A stretch of DNA of 64,000 nt from positions 4,552,843 through 4,616,842 of the forward strand of contig NC_092044.1 in NCBI RefSeq assembly GCF_003086295.3. The letters run 5' to 3'. A program made the position numbers and the translations under genes. This DNA is from Arachis hypogaea. Lineage: Eukaryota; Streptophyta; Magnoliopsida; Fabales; Fabaceae. The notes beneath the pieces are model-generated. The model made no database searches. It saw only the letters and a list, made by a program, of their open reading frames with translations, and was not told where the DNA came from. Positions 20,761 through 40,700 of the stretch are shown here, one piece after another (position 1 is the stretch's first letter; every line of letters begins with the position of its first letter).

Positions 20761-22396
20761 AAATTGCAGTTACACTCCTATAAGTTTTTGAAATTAAAAT
20801 CGACCCTAAAGTGGCAAAAAATAGCATAATATGATATATCCCATTTTTTACTTTTATTTCAAAATGTAAACCACTAAAAAAGCACGTAAATTATTTTGGC
20901 GTTAACAAAAATAATTTTAAATTTTTTTAGCAATAAAAATATCTTCAAATAATATAAAAACATACCAAAAATACACCATAATAAAAATTTGCTCCATTAA
21001 CAAAAAAACATGGCGTTTCAATTACCAATATTTCAGTCTCATTTATCACATAAAAAGTTTTATTTGTTACATTATTCTTTTTTTAACGTAGAATATCTCA
21101 ATTTACATATGTATATTTTTATTATATTTTTAAATAATTTAAAAAGTTTTTATTAATAATAAAATTTAAGAATATTTTTATTAACAATTAAATTATTAAA
21201 ATGTAATTTTTAATGGTTTACCCTATTTTAAAAACTACATACACAACTACTTCAATATTTGTATAATAATTTTTTTACAAAATACACTAAAAATGAAAAA
21301 TGCGAGTAAGTTAGGTAATATTAGTATAATTTGAATCCTCTTCTATTTATAACGAGTTGAATTATCAATTCTACATGACAGATTAAAATATATTAAATGT
21401 CTACAGATATAGTTAGTAACGAATCTAAAAAATTTTTTAATGTGAAGGTAAAATATGCAATATAATAATATTTTTTACAATTATACAATATAAAACAACT
21501 TTGAGCTACCAAGATGCAAGTTTCATATTGTTCTTTATCTGAAAGCATCTTGTAATAAGAAGACCCACAGTTAAAGTTATTCAATTTATTTATTTATTTT
21601 TTTATTAAAAATAGAGAGATTCGAATTCACGATCGGATGAGTATAGAAAAAAATTATGCTATTTAAATTAGTATTCATTGACAAAAGTCATTTAATTTAA
21701 TCTTTAACAGCAGTAAAAGAATATATCAGTATAATTTTTTACTCCAAAAAATCTTAAAGACTTAAACTCAATTGGAGTAATGAGTTTGGATTTAAAAGTG
21801 TATAAATTAAAAATTCTTTGTGGATGGTTAATTTTTTTTTACGGTAAAATAAATTGGTTGGTCAAATTTGTAAATAAAATAAAAAATTCAAAAATAAAAA
21901 ATCAATGAATTAGATTTATAAAATTTAAAAAATTGACTATCAATGAGTTAGATTTATAAATTTTTTTAACGACCCAAAATATAATTATTTTTTAATATTA
22001 AAATTAAAAAAATACTAATAAGATAAAGTTGATCATGACTTTATTCTTACAAAAATATAATTTTTTTAAATAAATAGCAGCTTTTTAACATGTAAATGAC
22101 ATCTAAATAAACATTTCTTCCAAAGAATTATTTGAATAAAATTTTAAGGGTGTTTGAATACAATTTTTTTTTCCTTTTAAAAAAATTGTAAAGAGATTTT
22201 GATAAATTAAAGCTTTTTATATTAACATATTATATTATATTTTATAATAACAATGACTAAAACGGTGCGTTTGGCTGCTTAGGTTTTAGAGCTTTTCAGC
22301 CACTGGAAATGGTGCTCTGAGACTGTGTTCTCTGTTCTTTCTTTACATTTCCACACGCATCTCTCTACCAATTTCCAACTCTCCCAAACTGCAACC
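20761..22396. other. AT-rich intergenic region between divergent genes
   Basis: Divergent promoter spacer of EF1-beta (-) and RWDD1-like (+). It is very AT-rich with no long frame. A tRNA-promoter-like B box on the minus strand (ATTCGAATC near 21610) hints at a decayed SINE, but I could not find a matching A box. The last about 100 bases are the CT-rich leader of the RWDD1-like gene. Confidence 0.4.
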
Positions 22397-25300
22397 ATGA
22401 CCGGTACTCATTAATTCATTCATTTACTCATTTTTTCTTTCTTTTTTTTTTTTCTAATTTTTCATTCGTACAGTGATTAATGTTAGCTTTAATCTATTGT
22501 TCTCGTCGTGCATCGAATCATTCATCTAAGTTTCATTAGAATTACTTTGATTTGTTTCACAGTTATGCGATTCTTCGATGTTATTATTTTTTTCTCCTAT
22601 GATGTATGAAAATGCATCAAACGAGTTATTGAGTTTCTTCTGTTACTGAATTTGAGCATGTGCATTGCACAGACTATACTCAAGAACAGGAGATGGAGAT
22701 CGAAGCATTAGAAGCTATACTTATGGATGAATTCAAAGGTTTGTATTTTATCCTTTACTCTCTCTTTTTCCAATAATAATGATAATAATATACTTTTTTT
22801 TTTATAAACCAATTTTTCGTTTGCTTGTTTTCATTGTAGAAATACACTCCGGTGAAAGTGGCCTAAGTACTTCTAACCGCTGCTTCCAAATAACGGTCTC
22901 TGCCCAGGTTAATGTTCTTTCTACTTTTACTTACACTGCACTTTTAAGTAAGTGTAAGACATGAATAATTATGAATGTTGCTTTGTGTTTTAATTGGTTT
23001 GTGCAGCTTATATATTGTGGAATATCATTGCGTTTGATTCAATAGTGTTGCAACCAGTGAGTTTTGATCAATGTAGTAGAATTTGACTTTCTTTATTCTT
23101 AGTTTACAAAATTATTCTTATTTTAGATAATAGCAAAACATCTTTTTCTTTGTTTGTGTGTGCATGGGGTGTTGTGAATACTGCTTAGTTTAATGTAGTA
23201 AATTTGCTACTCGGACATTTTTCTGATCAAATAATTTACCCTTACATTTATCTATATGCTATTCATTTGGTGCAGGATGATGATACTGAGGGATCATTTA
23301 ACAATCCAGGTTATTTCTCTTTCTCTTTAATGTATAATTTCCCTTCCCTCTGTTTCCGTGAAAGAAGAATAATACACGATAGGAGGATAAGAGATCTTCT
23401 TTACAAGAGCAAATGAACAAAAGAAAAAGAGATCTATGAAGGATAATATTCTAATCCTCCTCATAGTTGAGAGGGAAAGTCCTCCAAAACGCTCATTAGC
23501 TTTACACTAAATAGAGGCTAAATGCCTAATCTATGCCCAAAACTTGCTTGTTTGAAAAGCTATCACTGAAAGTGTGTAAATTGTGTTCCAATCAAATAAT
23601 CCAAACCATGGGATATACTGCATTGCCCCAGATTTTGCCTCTTTTCTACTTCCAAAAACCTGAAAACCTAGTTGGGGAAACTGATCTGATTCAGAGCACA
23701 TCCAACCCTCTCCAAACTTTTTTATATTTTGGAATTTCTTTTATTTTGTCTTCCTAAGATACTGCTATATTTTTTGGAGTGTTAGTTACCAGCTTTTGTA
23801 CATACTGTCATCTGATTTGCAATTTACAAAGGATGTGATTGATTCTTTTTAACCATTTTGCATGCAGCTCAACTGGCTTTGATCTTCTCACATACAGAAA
23901 AGTATCCTGATGAACCTCCTCTTCTGAATGTGAAAAGGTCACTATTGCTATTATAATGATCTATTATTATTATTATTGTTGTTATTGTTGTTGCTACTGT
24001 TGTTGTTTGTATGTTCAGTTGATTTCAACTGCAGTACTTATGGTTTTGTTTTGTTTAGTATACACTAACATTAATATGCTAATGTTGTGTTTCATTTATG
24101 CTAACAGTTTACAAGGAATAAATACTGAAGATTTAAAGAATTTGAAAGAGAAACTTATACAAGAGGTGGTCTATTTTCCATGTTAGTTTTTTAATCTGTT
24201 ACATGATTAGGCATTTATGCTATTATAGCATTGATTGGTAGCCATCCCATTGAAAGACTTTGTAGTGCTCGCTTTGAATTAAATACGTTTCTAGTTATGA
24301 ATGCATCTGTGCACAATAACTGATGGTGATGGAATTGATGACTACTTGTGGATGAATATTGATGCGCCCCATTTTTTTAACAGGCATCTGAAAATCTGGG
24401 AATGGCTATGATCTACACTCTGGTTACCTCAGCTAAAGAGTGGTTGGCTGAGAAGTTTCAAGACACTGAAGCTGCAGAGGCTGAAGCAGAAGAGGCAGCC
24501 AAGGATGATGTATGACTTTTCAATTTTATGAATTTTGTTTTGAAACTTTTACTAGTTAATTGCCTTCTTCATTTCAAGTATTAAGTATTATAGGTTTGAC
24601 TTTATATTTATGAGATAACCCTTACCTCTGAAACTAGTATTTGGGGTGAGTTAGGCCCACTTACTTGATTTCCAATGTGTTTTACGACTTCTGATACAAC
24701 TTGAATTACTTAAAACATCAATTTTGTAATTCTTAAAATTTCTTGCAAAATCATGCATGTCTTGCACATGGACTGCATTTTTCTCTTTTCCAGTTGCCTT
24801 TTGTTTAAATATTTATTTATACAGTTACTTGTATTCTATTTGAGTATGCTCTGAGGATAACCTTTTATTCTTAAAAATTGTAGTAGTAAAGGCATTGGTT
24901 TGTATCTTTTCATGTTTTTGCCTTAATATCAATTTAAGATTTAAGATGAAAAAGCATTTTGTTCAGCAATATATTCATTTTAAGGTTCCAAGCATTAGCC
25001 TGTTAAATTTTGTACTGAAGAAGCTATTTGACAATCTTATCTTTCCACCTCTATTAGGTAGTGGTACCCCATGGGGAACCAGTTACCCTTGAGACATTTT
25101 TGGCATGGAGAGAAAGGTTTGAAGCTGAACTGGCGCTGGAGCGAGCCAAGTAAGCCCTTCAGTTACTTTTCTTCTGCGGGATACATTTCTAAATAAGTTT
25201 TTAAATACAAAGGGTTTATGCAAACAGATGAATATTCTCCATTTATGAGTCCTGATTATTATTCAGGGTGGAGATTTCAAAAACTACGTATGGGAGGGGA

Positions 25301-26613
25301 AAAAAATATAAAAGAGAGAAGGGTGGAGGGTTTAATTGAGTTGTAGGTCCTTATAGTTTAGTTGGACTAATTTTTAAGTAGGCCTCTATAGGTTTAAAAT
25401 GTTTAATCAGGTCCTTATATTGAAAAGGATTTTGTAATCAAATCCCTAGAGCAATATATTGTTGCGAATTTTTGGTTGAATTGAATAGATTTTTGTGTTT
25501 AATCTTACAAACTTTGTTAGTAGTCTGTAGAGTTATTTGAAATCCCAAGGATTTGAGTTCAAAATTATATTCATATTAAGACTTGGTTAAAATTTTTAAA
25601 CTATAGAGATCTAATTGAAAATTAAGTTAAACTTTAGGAAGATGCAATATGACAACCACCTTTTATCAAATAACATACTCCTAGAGTAGAGGAGATTTAC
25701 AAAGGATTAGTCAACACAGTAATTAGTGATTTTATCTAAAAAAAATAGTTTAAATTTTGATGTAAAATTAAATTGTCCTAATTGCAGGTTAATGCCAGAG
25801 TCTGCACTTACAGCTCCCAAGGAAAAGAAGCTCAGTGGTAGACAGTGGTTTGAAAGTGGAAGAGCGGTATGCTTTTGTCTTTACAATAGCTATTCCTATC
25901 TTTCATGTCTTAAACCTGAATTTTATTCGCTCATAAGTTCTTCAAATCAAGCATCTAAGTTCCCTCTAATAACTAAAAGTGTATGATCAAGTGAACCTTA
26001 ATTATTTAATATTTAATCATATAAAAAAAAGCAAGTAGGATATGATATTGTAACAGAAAAGGTCTGCTAGCAATCTGAAAAAACAAAAAATTTATCTTGG
26101 TACTTCAACTCTTCAAATTAAGAGAAGTTAAGAGTGACTTGGTTAAAATTAAGCCGTATCCACTGGTTCACTGCATGTCAAGATTAATGACACTTGAATA
26201 TGTTTGAATCTTAAATATCATGGTACTAATCGCAATCTTAATTAATTTGTAAATACCGCCTCTACCAATACTTGTCAATAATTCTCCTTAAACTTTCTAA
26301 GTATATATATAATACCAGTTATTTTTTTCCCTTTACAGAAAGGTGCAGTGGCTGTCAATGAGGAATCTGAAGAGGAGGATGAGGAAGATATTGATTTTGA
26401 TGATGACGATTTTGAAGGTCTTTGATTCTTCCTCCCCATCGGAATCAAACTACTTTTCTTGAAAAAAAAAATTTATTTTTTCTATTATTTATAAACAAGA
26501 ATAGAAATTGATGTTTGTTTTGGGTCATGGCAGTTGATGAAGAGGATATGCTTGAACATTACCTGGCCGAAAAATCTGATTCATCCACACATTCTTCCAA
26601 GAGAGCTAGTTAA
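22397..26613 (+). CDS. RWD domain-containing protein 1-like (RWDD1/Gir2 type)
   Basis: Eleven exons, all with GT..AG borders and consistent phase: 22397-22403, 22673-22738, 22840-22907, 23276-23309, 23868-23937, 24108-24165, 24384-24509, 25058-25149, 25788-25866, 26339-26417 and 26534-26613. The protein has 252 residues. Residues 1-120 form an RWD domain (QEQEMEIEALEAILMDEF, then the hallmark EKYPDEPPLL). The middle has a Glu-rich helical stretch and GRQWFESGRA, and the C-terminus is very acidic (EESEEEDEEDIDFDDDD). RWDD1/Gir2 proteins bind DRG-family GTPases and, in yeast, the Gcn1 translation regulator; that role here is by family only. The first coding exon has only seven bases. Confidence 0.92.
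25326..25635. repeat. Inverted-repeat insertion in RWDD1-like intron 8
   Basis: The block starts 'gggtttaattgagttgt' followed by 'ccttatagtttag' and ends with a partial reverse complement ('aaactatagagatctaatt'). This pattern of repeated 'gtccttatagtttagtt' phrases is typical of short non-coding TIR elements. It explains the long eighth intron. Confidence 0.4.
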
Positions 26614-28422
26614 ACTGTGTGCACAGCACTATCAGGCATTGTTTTACAGTTCAACTTGCAGACTTTGGGGATTTTCTACCATCCTTGTAGGATACAAGAG
26701 TATTTGGTTCAATGATATTATTCAGGGGAAAATGAGTATTCATCACAAAATGTTAGATGTGTGACATTTCCTCTCACTAAAAGCAGATCTCAATCTGATA
26801 AATCATTTTTGTTCGTAGTTGTCACCCTTGAATTTTTATAAAAGCATTAGTAGCTGATGAATGCACAAACATTCAACTCATCAATTTGAAGTAAAAGAAA
26901 TTGGATGCATTTGGTTCATTGTGAATGTGTGTATCAATGTAAAAATGATTCTGTTAAGAAACTTACGAATCCGTGTTTGCTCTTTTTGTTTACTTTCTAT
27001 TCTACATGCTTGAAATTTAGATTTCTTAGAAGTTTGGAATGGGATAATTGAACCTCGAATTTTAAGATTGTTTCTCATTTCCCTCTTGAAAAATGTTTAG
27101 GAAATGATGTGGCATGACATGTTACTGACTCTTGAATGAATAATGGGTTTTATTATCTCATTTTATCTAACTAGTATTTTCTATTTAAAATTTTGAAAGG
27201 TTCCATTTTTTGAAAAAAAAATATAAATTGCATTTATAACAAATGAAATTGATTAGTACTTATAATAACATATGAATTGAGTAGTACACTAGTACATATA
27301 ATGAACTACTTCCAAATTTATGTTCTAGTCGGTTGAAATTAAATTATTGAATTTAATTTTGATGTATTGTTAATGTAAAATAATTTATATATATATTTAA
27401 TTATGTAATGTCACATTAGCAAAAGTGATAACTAATTAACTATCTTTTATATTGACCGCTTAAATGGTTATTTAAAAGAAAGAATGTAATTAGACGATTG
27501 TGTAAAATATTTTACACTGATACTGCATTAAAATTAAATTCTAAATTATTAATGAAAAATGGGATATATTAACCACCATGTGTTTATAACTTGGAAAGAG
27601 TCTTATTAACAACCGTATTAGCAAGCCCCCTTTTTTTATTAGAAGATAATTTCATTAATTGAAAAAGAGTTATTACGCAAGACAGATCAATATGGAGAGC
27701 ACTAAAATTAGGATATCCCACCAAAATTATAAAAATTTAATTTACTAATAGTTCAATATGATTTCTCTGCATTAGTGTTTGAATTGGATGCCATTGGTGA
27801 TAGTTGGTATTTGTGAAGTAAGAAGTGTTAGATGAGATTGGTTTCGTGTGAATTGTAATTCCGAAGTCCACTAAAATAATAGTTTCCGACTCTCCTTTGT
27901 AAAGAAGCACACAACAATCTCATAAATAACACAGATCCTCCTAGAATTAAAGAGCATGATCATCCCCATGAACAAGCACTAAAAGGGTCACAAAGAATAT
28001 AATAAAACATTAAATATGACCACTTTAATGAAGATTTTTAAACAAATAAGCATGCTCAGTGATAACCTTTTTTTATTTCTTATCTCAAAAGTCCTAATAT
28101 TTCTCATGTTAGGAACAAGCAACACAGCTTTGGGTTAAATAAATGGGGGGGAAATCACCATTTTCTTGGCAATAATCCAAATACCCTTTTTTTAATCTTG
28201 TACAACTAAAACTATATCAGAGGTTTCCTCTAATGGTACAGCTTGTCCTCTAAATCTTTAACCTTTTCTAAAGTCTAAAATTCTTATGTTACATATGTTA
28301 CATTGAAATATCTTTGATAATTTAATGTCCATGGTAATAAAACTTTATCAGCATGATCCTTGGCTTGCAACTATTAAGTGCATTCAGATTTTCCCTCCAT
28401 AGAGGCATAAAAATATGAACTT
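26614..28422. other. Convergent intergenic spacer
   Basis: Contains the 3' flank of the RWDD1-like gene (+) and of the glutamate dehydrogenase-like gene (-). It is AT-rich with no further gene. It holds one short MITE (27349-27541), listed separately. Confidence 0.5.
27349..27541. mobile_element. Short MITE
   Basis: Inverted ends: GAATTTAATTTTGATG on the left and GAATTTAATTTTAATG on the minus strand at the right, each followed by a GTGTAAAAT-like block. It is about 190 bp long with no coding. This end sequence is common in legume MITEs, by recollection. Confidence 0.5.
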
Positions 28423-34894
<6,472 letters not shown>

Positions 34895-35650
34895 ACCTAC
34901 TCCACTTGTTGGCAGCTACATTCAGCATGACATGACTATCCTCAAACCCGAAACTCTCTGATTACTGTTGAGACAAACATGCCAAATCACCAAAGTACCC
35001 ATTTCACAGTTAATGAAACAATATAAACTTATATGTAAGATAGTGACAAAAAAGAGAAAAACTTTCTGCCACATAAGTTTTAGACAAATTCAGCTACATA
35101 ACATCATTGCTTGGCCTGAATTCAATGGAACTAACTCTACAAACATAATGCATAAAACTAACTGCCACTCTACTATAAACCAGACCAATGGCATTGACTA
35201 GGTAAGCCATCAGTTCTCTAAAACCATAATAAACAACGAACACCATTTCACAGAATCTCTCAAGGCCAGATTTAGTGAATATCCATTTGAATTGTCAACT
35301 ATTTAAACCCAAAAGGACATAGGAAATACCTCAGAATCTCTAGAAAAGAAAAAAACAGCCCAAAAATAAAAAGAACTTCTTTTCCAAAAGACCCACAAAG
35401 TATAATTCGTAGGAGTACCTTGAGAATTTTGGATGAAAATAAAGGACTTGAAAAGTGGAAGCTATGCCTTATAGACATCTCTCTATACTCCCTTGAACTG
35501 AGATGATGGGAGGGGCATGAAGGGTATTTTGGAGATTGTAGCAGAGGAAGGAACAAGGAGGAACGAGCGAGGGGGAAAATTGTGAATTTTAATTATTGTT
35601 AACTGGGAGTTAATGTTAACTCGGATTGTTCGATGTTGTGGATTTTGCTG

Positions 35651-35702
<52 letters not shown>

Positions 35703-35829
35703 TGATGTGATGTGTGATCAACAAAATAACTTTGGCAAAGTCTCTTTTGAAGTTTGCAGGGCCAAGTGCCATTAACGTAATTGGTTGTAGAAAATATTGC
35801 ATGTTATTGTAGGTTTTCAATTTAAATTA
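34895..35829 (-). promoter_or_regulatory. Upstream region of GDH-like gene with (GA)n microsatellite
   Basis: A likely leader intron runs from a donor (CTCAAG before GTACTCC, about 35418) to an acceptor (GGAGTAG) just before the ATG. Further upstream is a perfect (GA)21-type run at 35658-35699, which reads CT on the gene strand, a common feature of plant leaders and core promoters. No clear TATA box was assigned. Confidence 0.4.
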
Positions 35830-37748
35830 AGAAACAAATATTATGATGTGTTTGATATGATTTGAGCTTTTTATCTTCATAATTTCCTATTGTTTAGAAT
35901 TTTGTGAAATAAAAAAATACGAGGTAAGAATAAAAATTCATTATTCTTTTTTTACAAAATTTTAAAAACAAAAAATATTAAAAATAAAAAAAATAAAAAC
36001 ACAAATCAAACATATTCTTAATATTTCTAATTCTAAGTAAAATTGAGAGTAATTACGCTGCGCATACATGCATGTAAAATTTGATTACTTTCTCTGTATA
36101 TCTTGACGTGGTATAAGAGAAAAAAACATTTTGCAATAAGACATTCCATTTCATGAAAGTATGGAAGTGAAACAGTTAGGTTTTACAACAAAGTTATTAT
36201 ACAGAATTTAGATCCTCTAAAATAAAAAAAATTAATAAAATAATAAAATGAGATTAATTATTCTTAATTTTATAATTTTTATAAAATACGTGCTATACTA
36301 TTTTAATTTAAGAATAACTTATTTTTTATTTTATTATTTTACTCATTTTTTCACTTTAAAAAATATTGATGTATCATAATTAAAAGTAATAATATCATTT
36401 TTTTGTAAATAATGAATTTTTACGATGTCTATAACTTAGTGTCTAACTTTTATAATTTTACCTAATTTATTTTTTATGGCAAAATTTAAATATATAATAA
36501 TTATTTATTTTATATTTTAAAATTAAATATTAATTTTTAATTTTTTTGATAAGTTAAACAAATATTTTTAGACGCGGTAACAATCACCTTTGTAAATACT
36601 AAATAGTCTTGAAACTTGAAAGCAATTTCTCAGTCTTTAACAAATCTAACTCTTATATATGCTTATATTTTTATAAAATATATTTAATCATTTAAAAAAA
36701 TAATTATTCTAATATAATTATTTTATTAAAAATATGTAAATAATATATAAGTATATGAAGTTAATTTTTTGTGTTAATGGATTTTTTTTTAAACTTACCT
36801 TTGAATCAAAAATCCCAATCCAACAGAAACCAGACAAAACCGAAATCAATCATCTACAAATGGTGGTGGGCAAAAATGAGTTGCTATAGACACAAGCCCA
36901 ACAAGAATAACATTCGTTTGTAGACTGTAGAACACATAAAAATATTCACACCCAAAAAAAAAAAAAAAAACAGTATATAAAAATATAGGTGGTGGTTGGC
37001 TGCAACATTCTAATTTTATTCATGCTTTTTATTTTAGAGATAATTCAAGAGTATATACCAACATTCTTAAATCATCAATATGAAATAAGTGATCCTCATA
37101 CTTATATTAGTTATATTTCATTCCCAACCTACCATAGAAATCCTATTTAAACATGTAGCTTTATGTATAACTAATATTTTCAAAACATTTAACCCAAATA
37201 ATTGCTCAGGAAATTAAACCTTTAAACAAAATCCCTCTATCATTTCCACAGTCAACACCTTCGTTGCTGGTTAATACCCATCACTGTTCTCAAGTAAGTT
37301 CACTGCAACCATTCTTTCTTTCTCATTTCTTCTATATACAGTTCTATGTTTCGATCCAACAAAATAAAAGGGTTCCATTCTGTCTTGTGAACTAATAACT
37401 CCTGCAACTCAGATTTGAAAATTTTCTAAGTGTTAACGTTGAAGCAAGCTGGAATATTCAACGAGCCTAAAAATATACAATTTATGCAGACATGAAAACA
37501 AAATTAGGGTCAGGCTAAACCAAAAAAAAATGCCAGACCTATGCACAAGAGCAATGTACAAAATTTAAATATGTACAAAATTTACGATTCTATCAAAAAA
37601 AAAAAACAAGAAAACAAAAAAAGCTAATGCACATCCATAATCTACATATGCATTCGTCTACTCTGCTGTTGCTTCATGAATCACCCAAAACTTCCAAAGG
37701 TTGGTGGAGCAGGCTAGAATTTTATGCTCAAGAGTGCTCTTGTATTGT
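35830..37748. other. AT-rich intergenic region
   Basis: Lies between the GDH-like promoter and the 3' end of the ELL-like gene. There is no frame or splice-flanked exon that I can support. Sequence is very AT-rich to about 36800, then mixed, with poly(A) runs (36952-36970, 37592-37612). The last part is the presumed 3' untranslated region of the ELL-like gene. Confidence 0.45.
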
Positions 37749-40700
37749 TTACTCTTTATTGTATGAGTCCGCAAATTCTCTGATCATTCGCTTAGTATGC
37801 TGCAAGTAGCAGAAAAGGTTGGGTGAGGAGCATGTAGAAAAATGTAACAAAACCATTAGTGAAAAATAAGTGACCAAGATACAGCCTTTGAAGAAGATTT
37901 AATTGATTACCTCCAGTTCCTCGTGGAGCACAAGGAATATTTTCTTCAATCTCTGGTGTCTCTGCAACTCAAATTAGGTCCAGAAATTTAGTATATACCA
38001 AATACAATGATACAACATGAAGTAAATAAACCAGCAATTGTTCAGCAAAAATTGCACCAATTCAAACTAGACAACTAACAGAGTCAGTCAGTATCCATTG
38101 GTGACAATTCCTTATAAGGAAGCTAATTATGATAATAAAATCAACCAGCTTAAAAACATCTATAAGACTTGAATCAAGGATTTGGTCTCTGTGTCTTTTG
38201 TTTTAGAAATGTGTGAAGTAACAAGTAAAACAATAAAATTTTGTTCGCTACTTCTTTTCTTTTTTTTTTTTTTGGTTTTACAATTTCCTTTAGACTGTTG
38301 CAATCATGAAAACTAAAAATCCTGAAAATGAAAACAAAAACCGCTCCTAAAAGAATAATGCCTCCCAGCACATGCAATATGAATAAAGACACTAGACTGT
38401 ACATACTGCTACTAAGTTATGCTAGAAAAGTGCAGAAATTTTAAAACCTAAAGGGAAAAAATGTTTAAAATGCTTTATATGTCTTATACATTCTTTAGAT
38501 GCTGTACGAGTGTTACTAAAGTTTATCCTCCAAAACAGACAAGGAAATGATTTCTCTGGCATTTGACCTCTATAAAATCATATTAATACTTCATGCCTGG
38601 TTGGAACCAAATAAAACATACCGCTCCACAACGTCGGTAGGATTCTTTCATCTGCCCCAAGAGTTCATAATATCTGTCCATATCCCTACCTTTAGCATTT
38701 TCTAAATCCTTGCCCAGTTTCATAAACTCATCCCTACAAATTATGGGCGAGATGTTAGACAGAATCAGACAAGTGATTGAAATAAACATCTAATACAAAG
38801 CAACAATAAAACACCGAATTGGAAGACTGTTTACCTGTAACTCTCCAGGATCTTGTTCAAGGAGCAGTAACTATCATATTTATCCCTATATTCCTGCACA
38901 TATTCTTTATACCTAGTATTGCATAGAAAACATGTATCAGATACCTAAAGTCTAAGTGCTTGACTTAAAAAAGAACCCTACCAATAACATCAGAGACTGC
39001 AACAACAATAATAAGGCACAAAAATAACTGCTTACTGGGTGAAATTTCTTATCGGCCCCTTCAGTTCAGGCTCATCCTTTTCATACTTCGAATAAGAGCA
39101 ACTATTTTCATCTGAAGATGATTCTCTCTTCTTTTGATCGCTGTTATTTATATCTACCAACAGTAAATCTTTTCCTCCATCAGCCATATCTTCCAACAAA
39201 TTAGGTGTTCGCCTTTTATTTTCTTTGACAGTGTGCAAAACTGTTCCACGTTTATTGTCTTGCTGTTTAGATGCATTAACAGGTGCTCTTCTATTGCTTT
39301 CACTGCGACCTTCCAAGTCAGTATCTTGGCTCGCCCCAAAATCATTAATTCTGAATTTACTGCTCCTCTCTGCGAATTTGTTTTGAGACCCAACTTCCAC
39401 ATGGTCAGATTTCAAATGTTGTGATTGAGATGGAATAACTCTAGAATGAGACCTTGTTGTATCTTCAAAATGATTGTCCGAGTTCTTTTTATTGGTGCTT
39501 TCCAGATTGGTGGGGAAACCAGAACTAACAAGGGCTGGGGACTGCTTCCCTGAGTCTAAAGATGCTTTTAATGAAGACCTTGCTTTAGAAATATCTGCAT
39601 TCCTGAACTCTGAAGTGCTACCTTTGTTATCCACATTTTTAAACGAACCCTTTCGATCAAATTGCCTTGCAGCAGGGGCTTCATCAGGAGTGGACTCACG
39701 GAGTTCACCCAATTCCAAATCTGAATGCTCTCTCTGAAGAAGCGTACCTCTTCCATTAATTACGGGGGATTTATCAAGACAAGTTCTGTTGTTTTCATTG
39801 GGAGATGTTATTAAGTGTTGCTGTGCATTTTTTCGTCCTTCCTTATACTTACCAACCATATTGCCTTGTTTTTGGTAATGTGAATCCATGGATGGTAATT
39901 GTTTACTTCCATCACTACCATCTCTGGAATTCCTGGGGACTTTTTTCTCAGTGGCGTGAATGACTTCATTTTGGGCATCTCTATGAGATTTTTCTTTTTG
40001 CATAGAAGAAGCTTCAGGCACATGAAAGTCCCTTCCTGGGTGTTTTTTGTTGTGCCTTACGCTTTCTGGTTTTTCCAATGCATTGGTTGGGTTTACTACA
40101 GGAGTGTGATCAAAGGTCCTTTGAACTGTATGGGGTAAATCTGAAGTAGGTTTTCCAGGAAACGCTTGATTGAATCCTTTTTGTAAACCAGTTGTGTTTC
40201 CTTGTCTATCAGCTCTATTAATTAATTGTGTTGTGGGGCCCTTAGAATTGCCTTCAGCAAATTCAGGAGGAGACAAATTGTGAGAACTCTCCAACATTTG
40301 CACATCCATGTCAGGAGAAAATGATCCTTGAGCCAAGTTTCCTGCTTTCAACCTCTTGGTCCGTTCAGATTTCTCATCAATGTTCTTCACATTAGAAGGC
40401 CTCTTCTTACCCATCGATAGCCTATCAGAGCTGTCAGACTGTTCATGCCTATAGCTATCCTTAACATCACTTTCCCTTTCATCAAACAAACTCCCAATAT
40501 AATTTTGGCGCTCTTGGAGCTGTTGCAAATCAGGTGAAAAAGGTTTTGTATCATCTGCAAATTTGCCACTTGCATTAGAGATGGCACCAGTAGTTGGAGC
40601 AATTTCAGCTTCTTCTTCTTCAGGTAAGTCTTTTTCAATCTCAACTGCATCAGATTCATTACCATCCTGCTTCTCATGAAACTCATTCTGCATAGATCTT

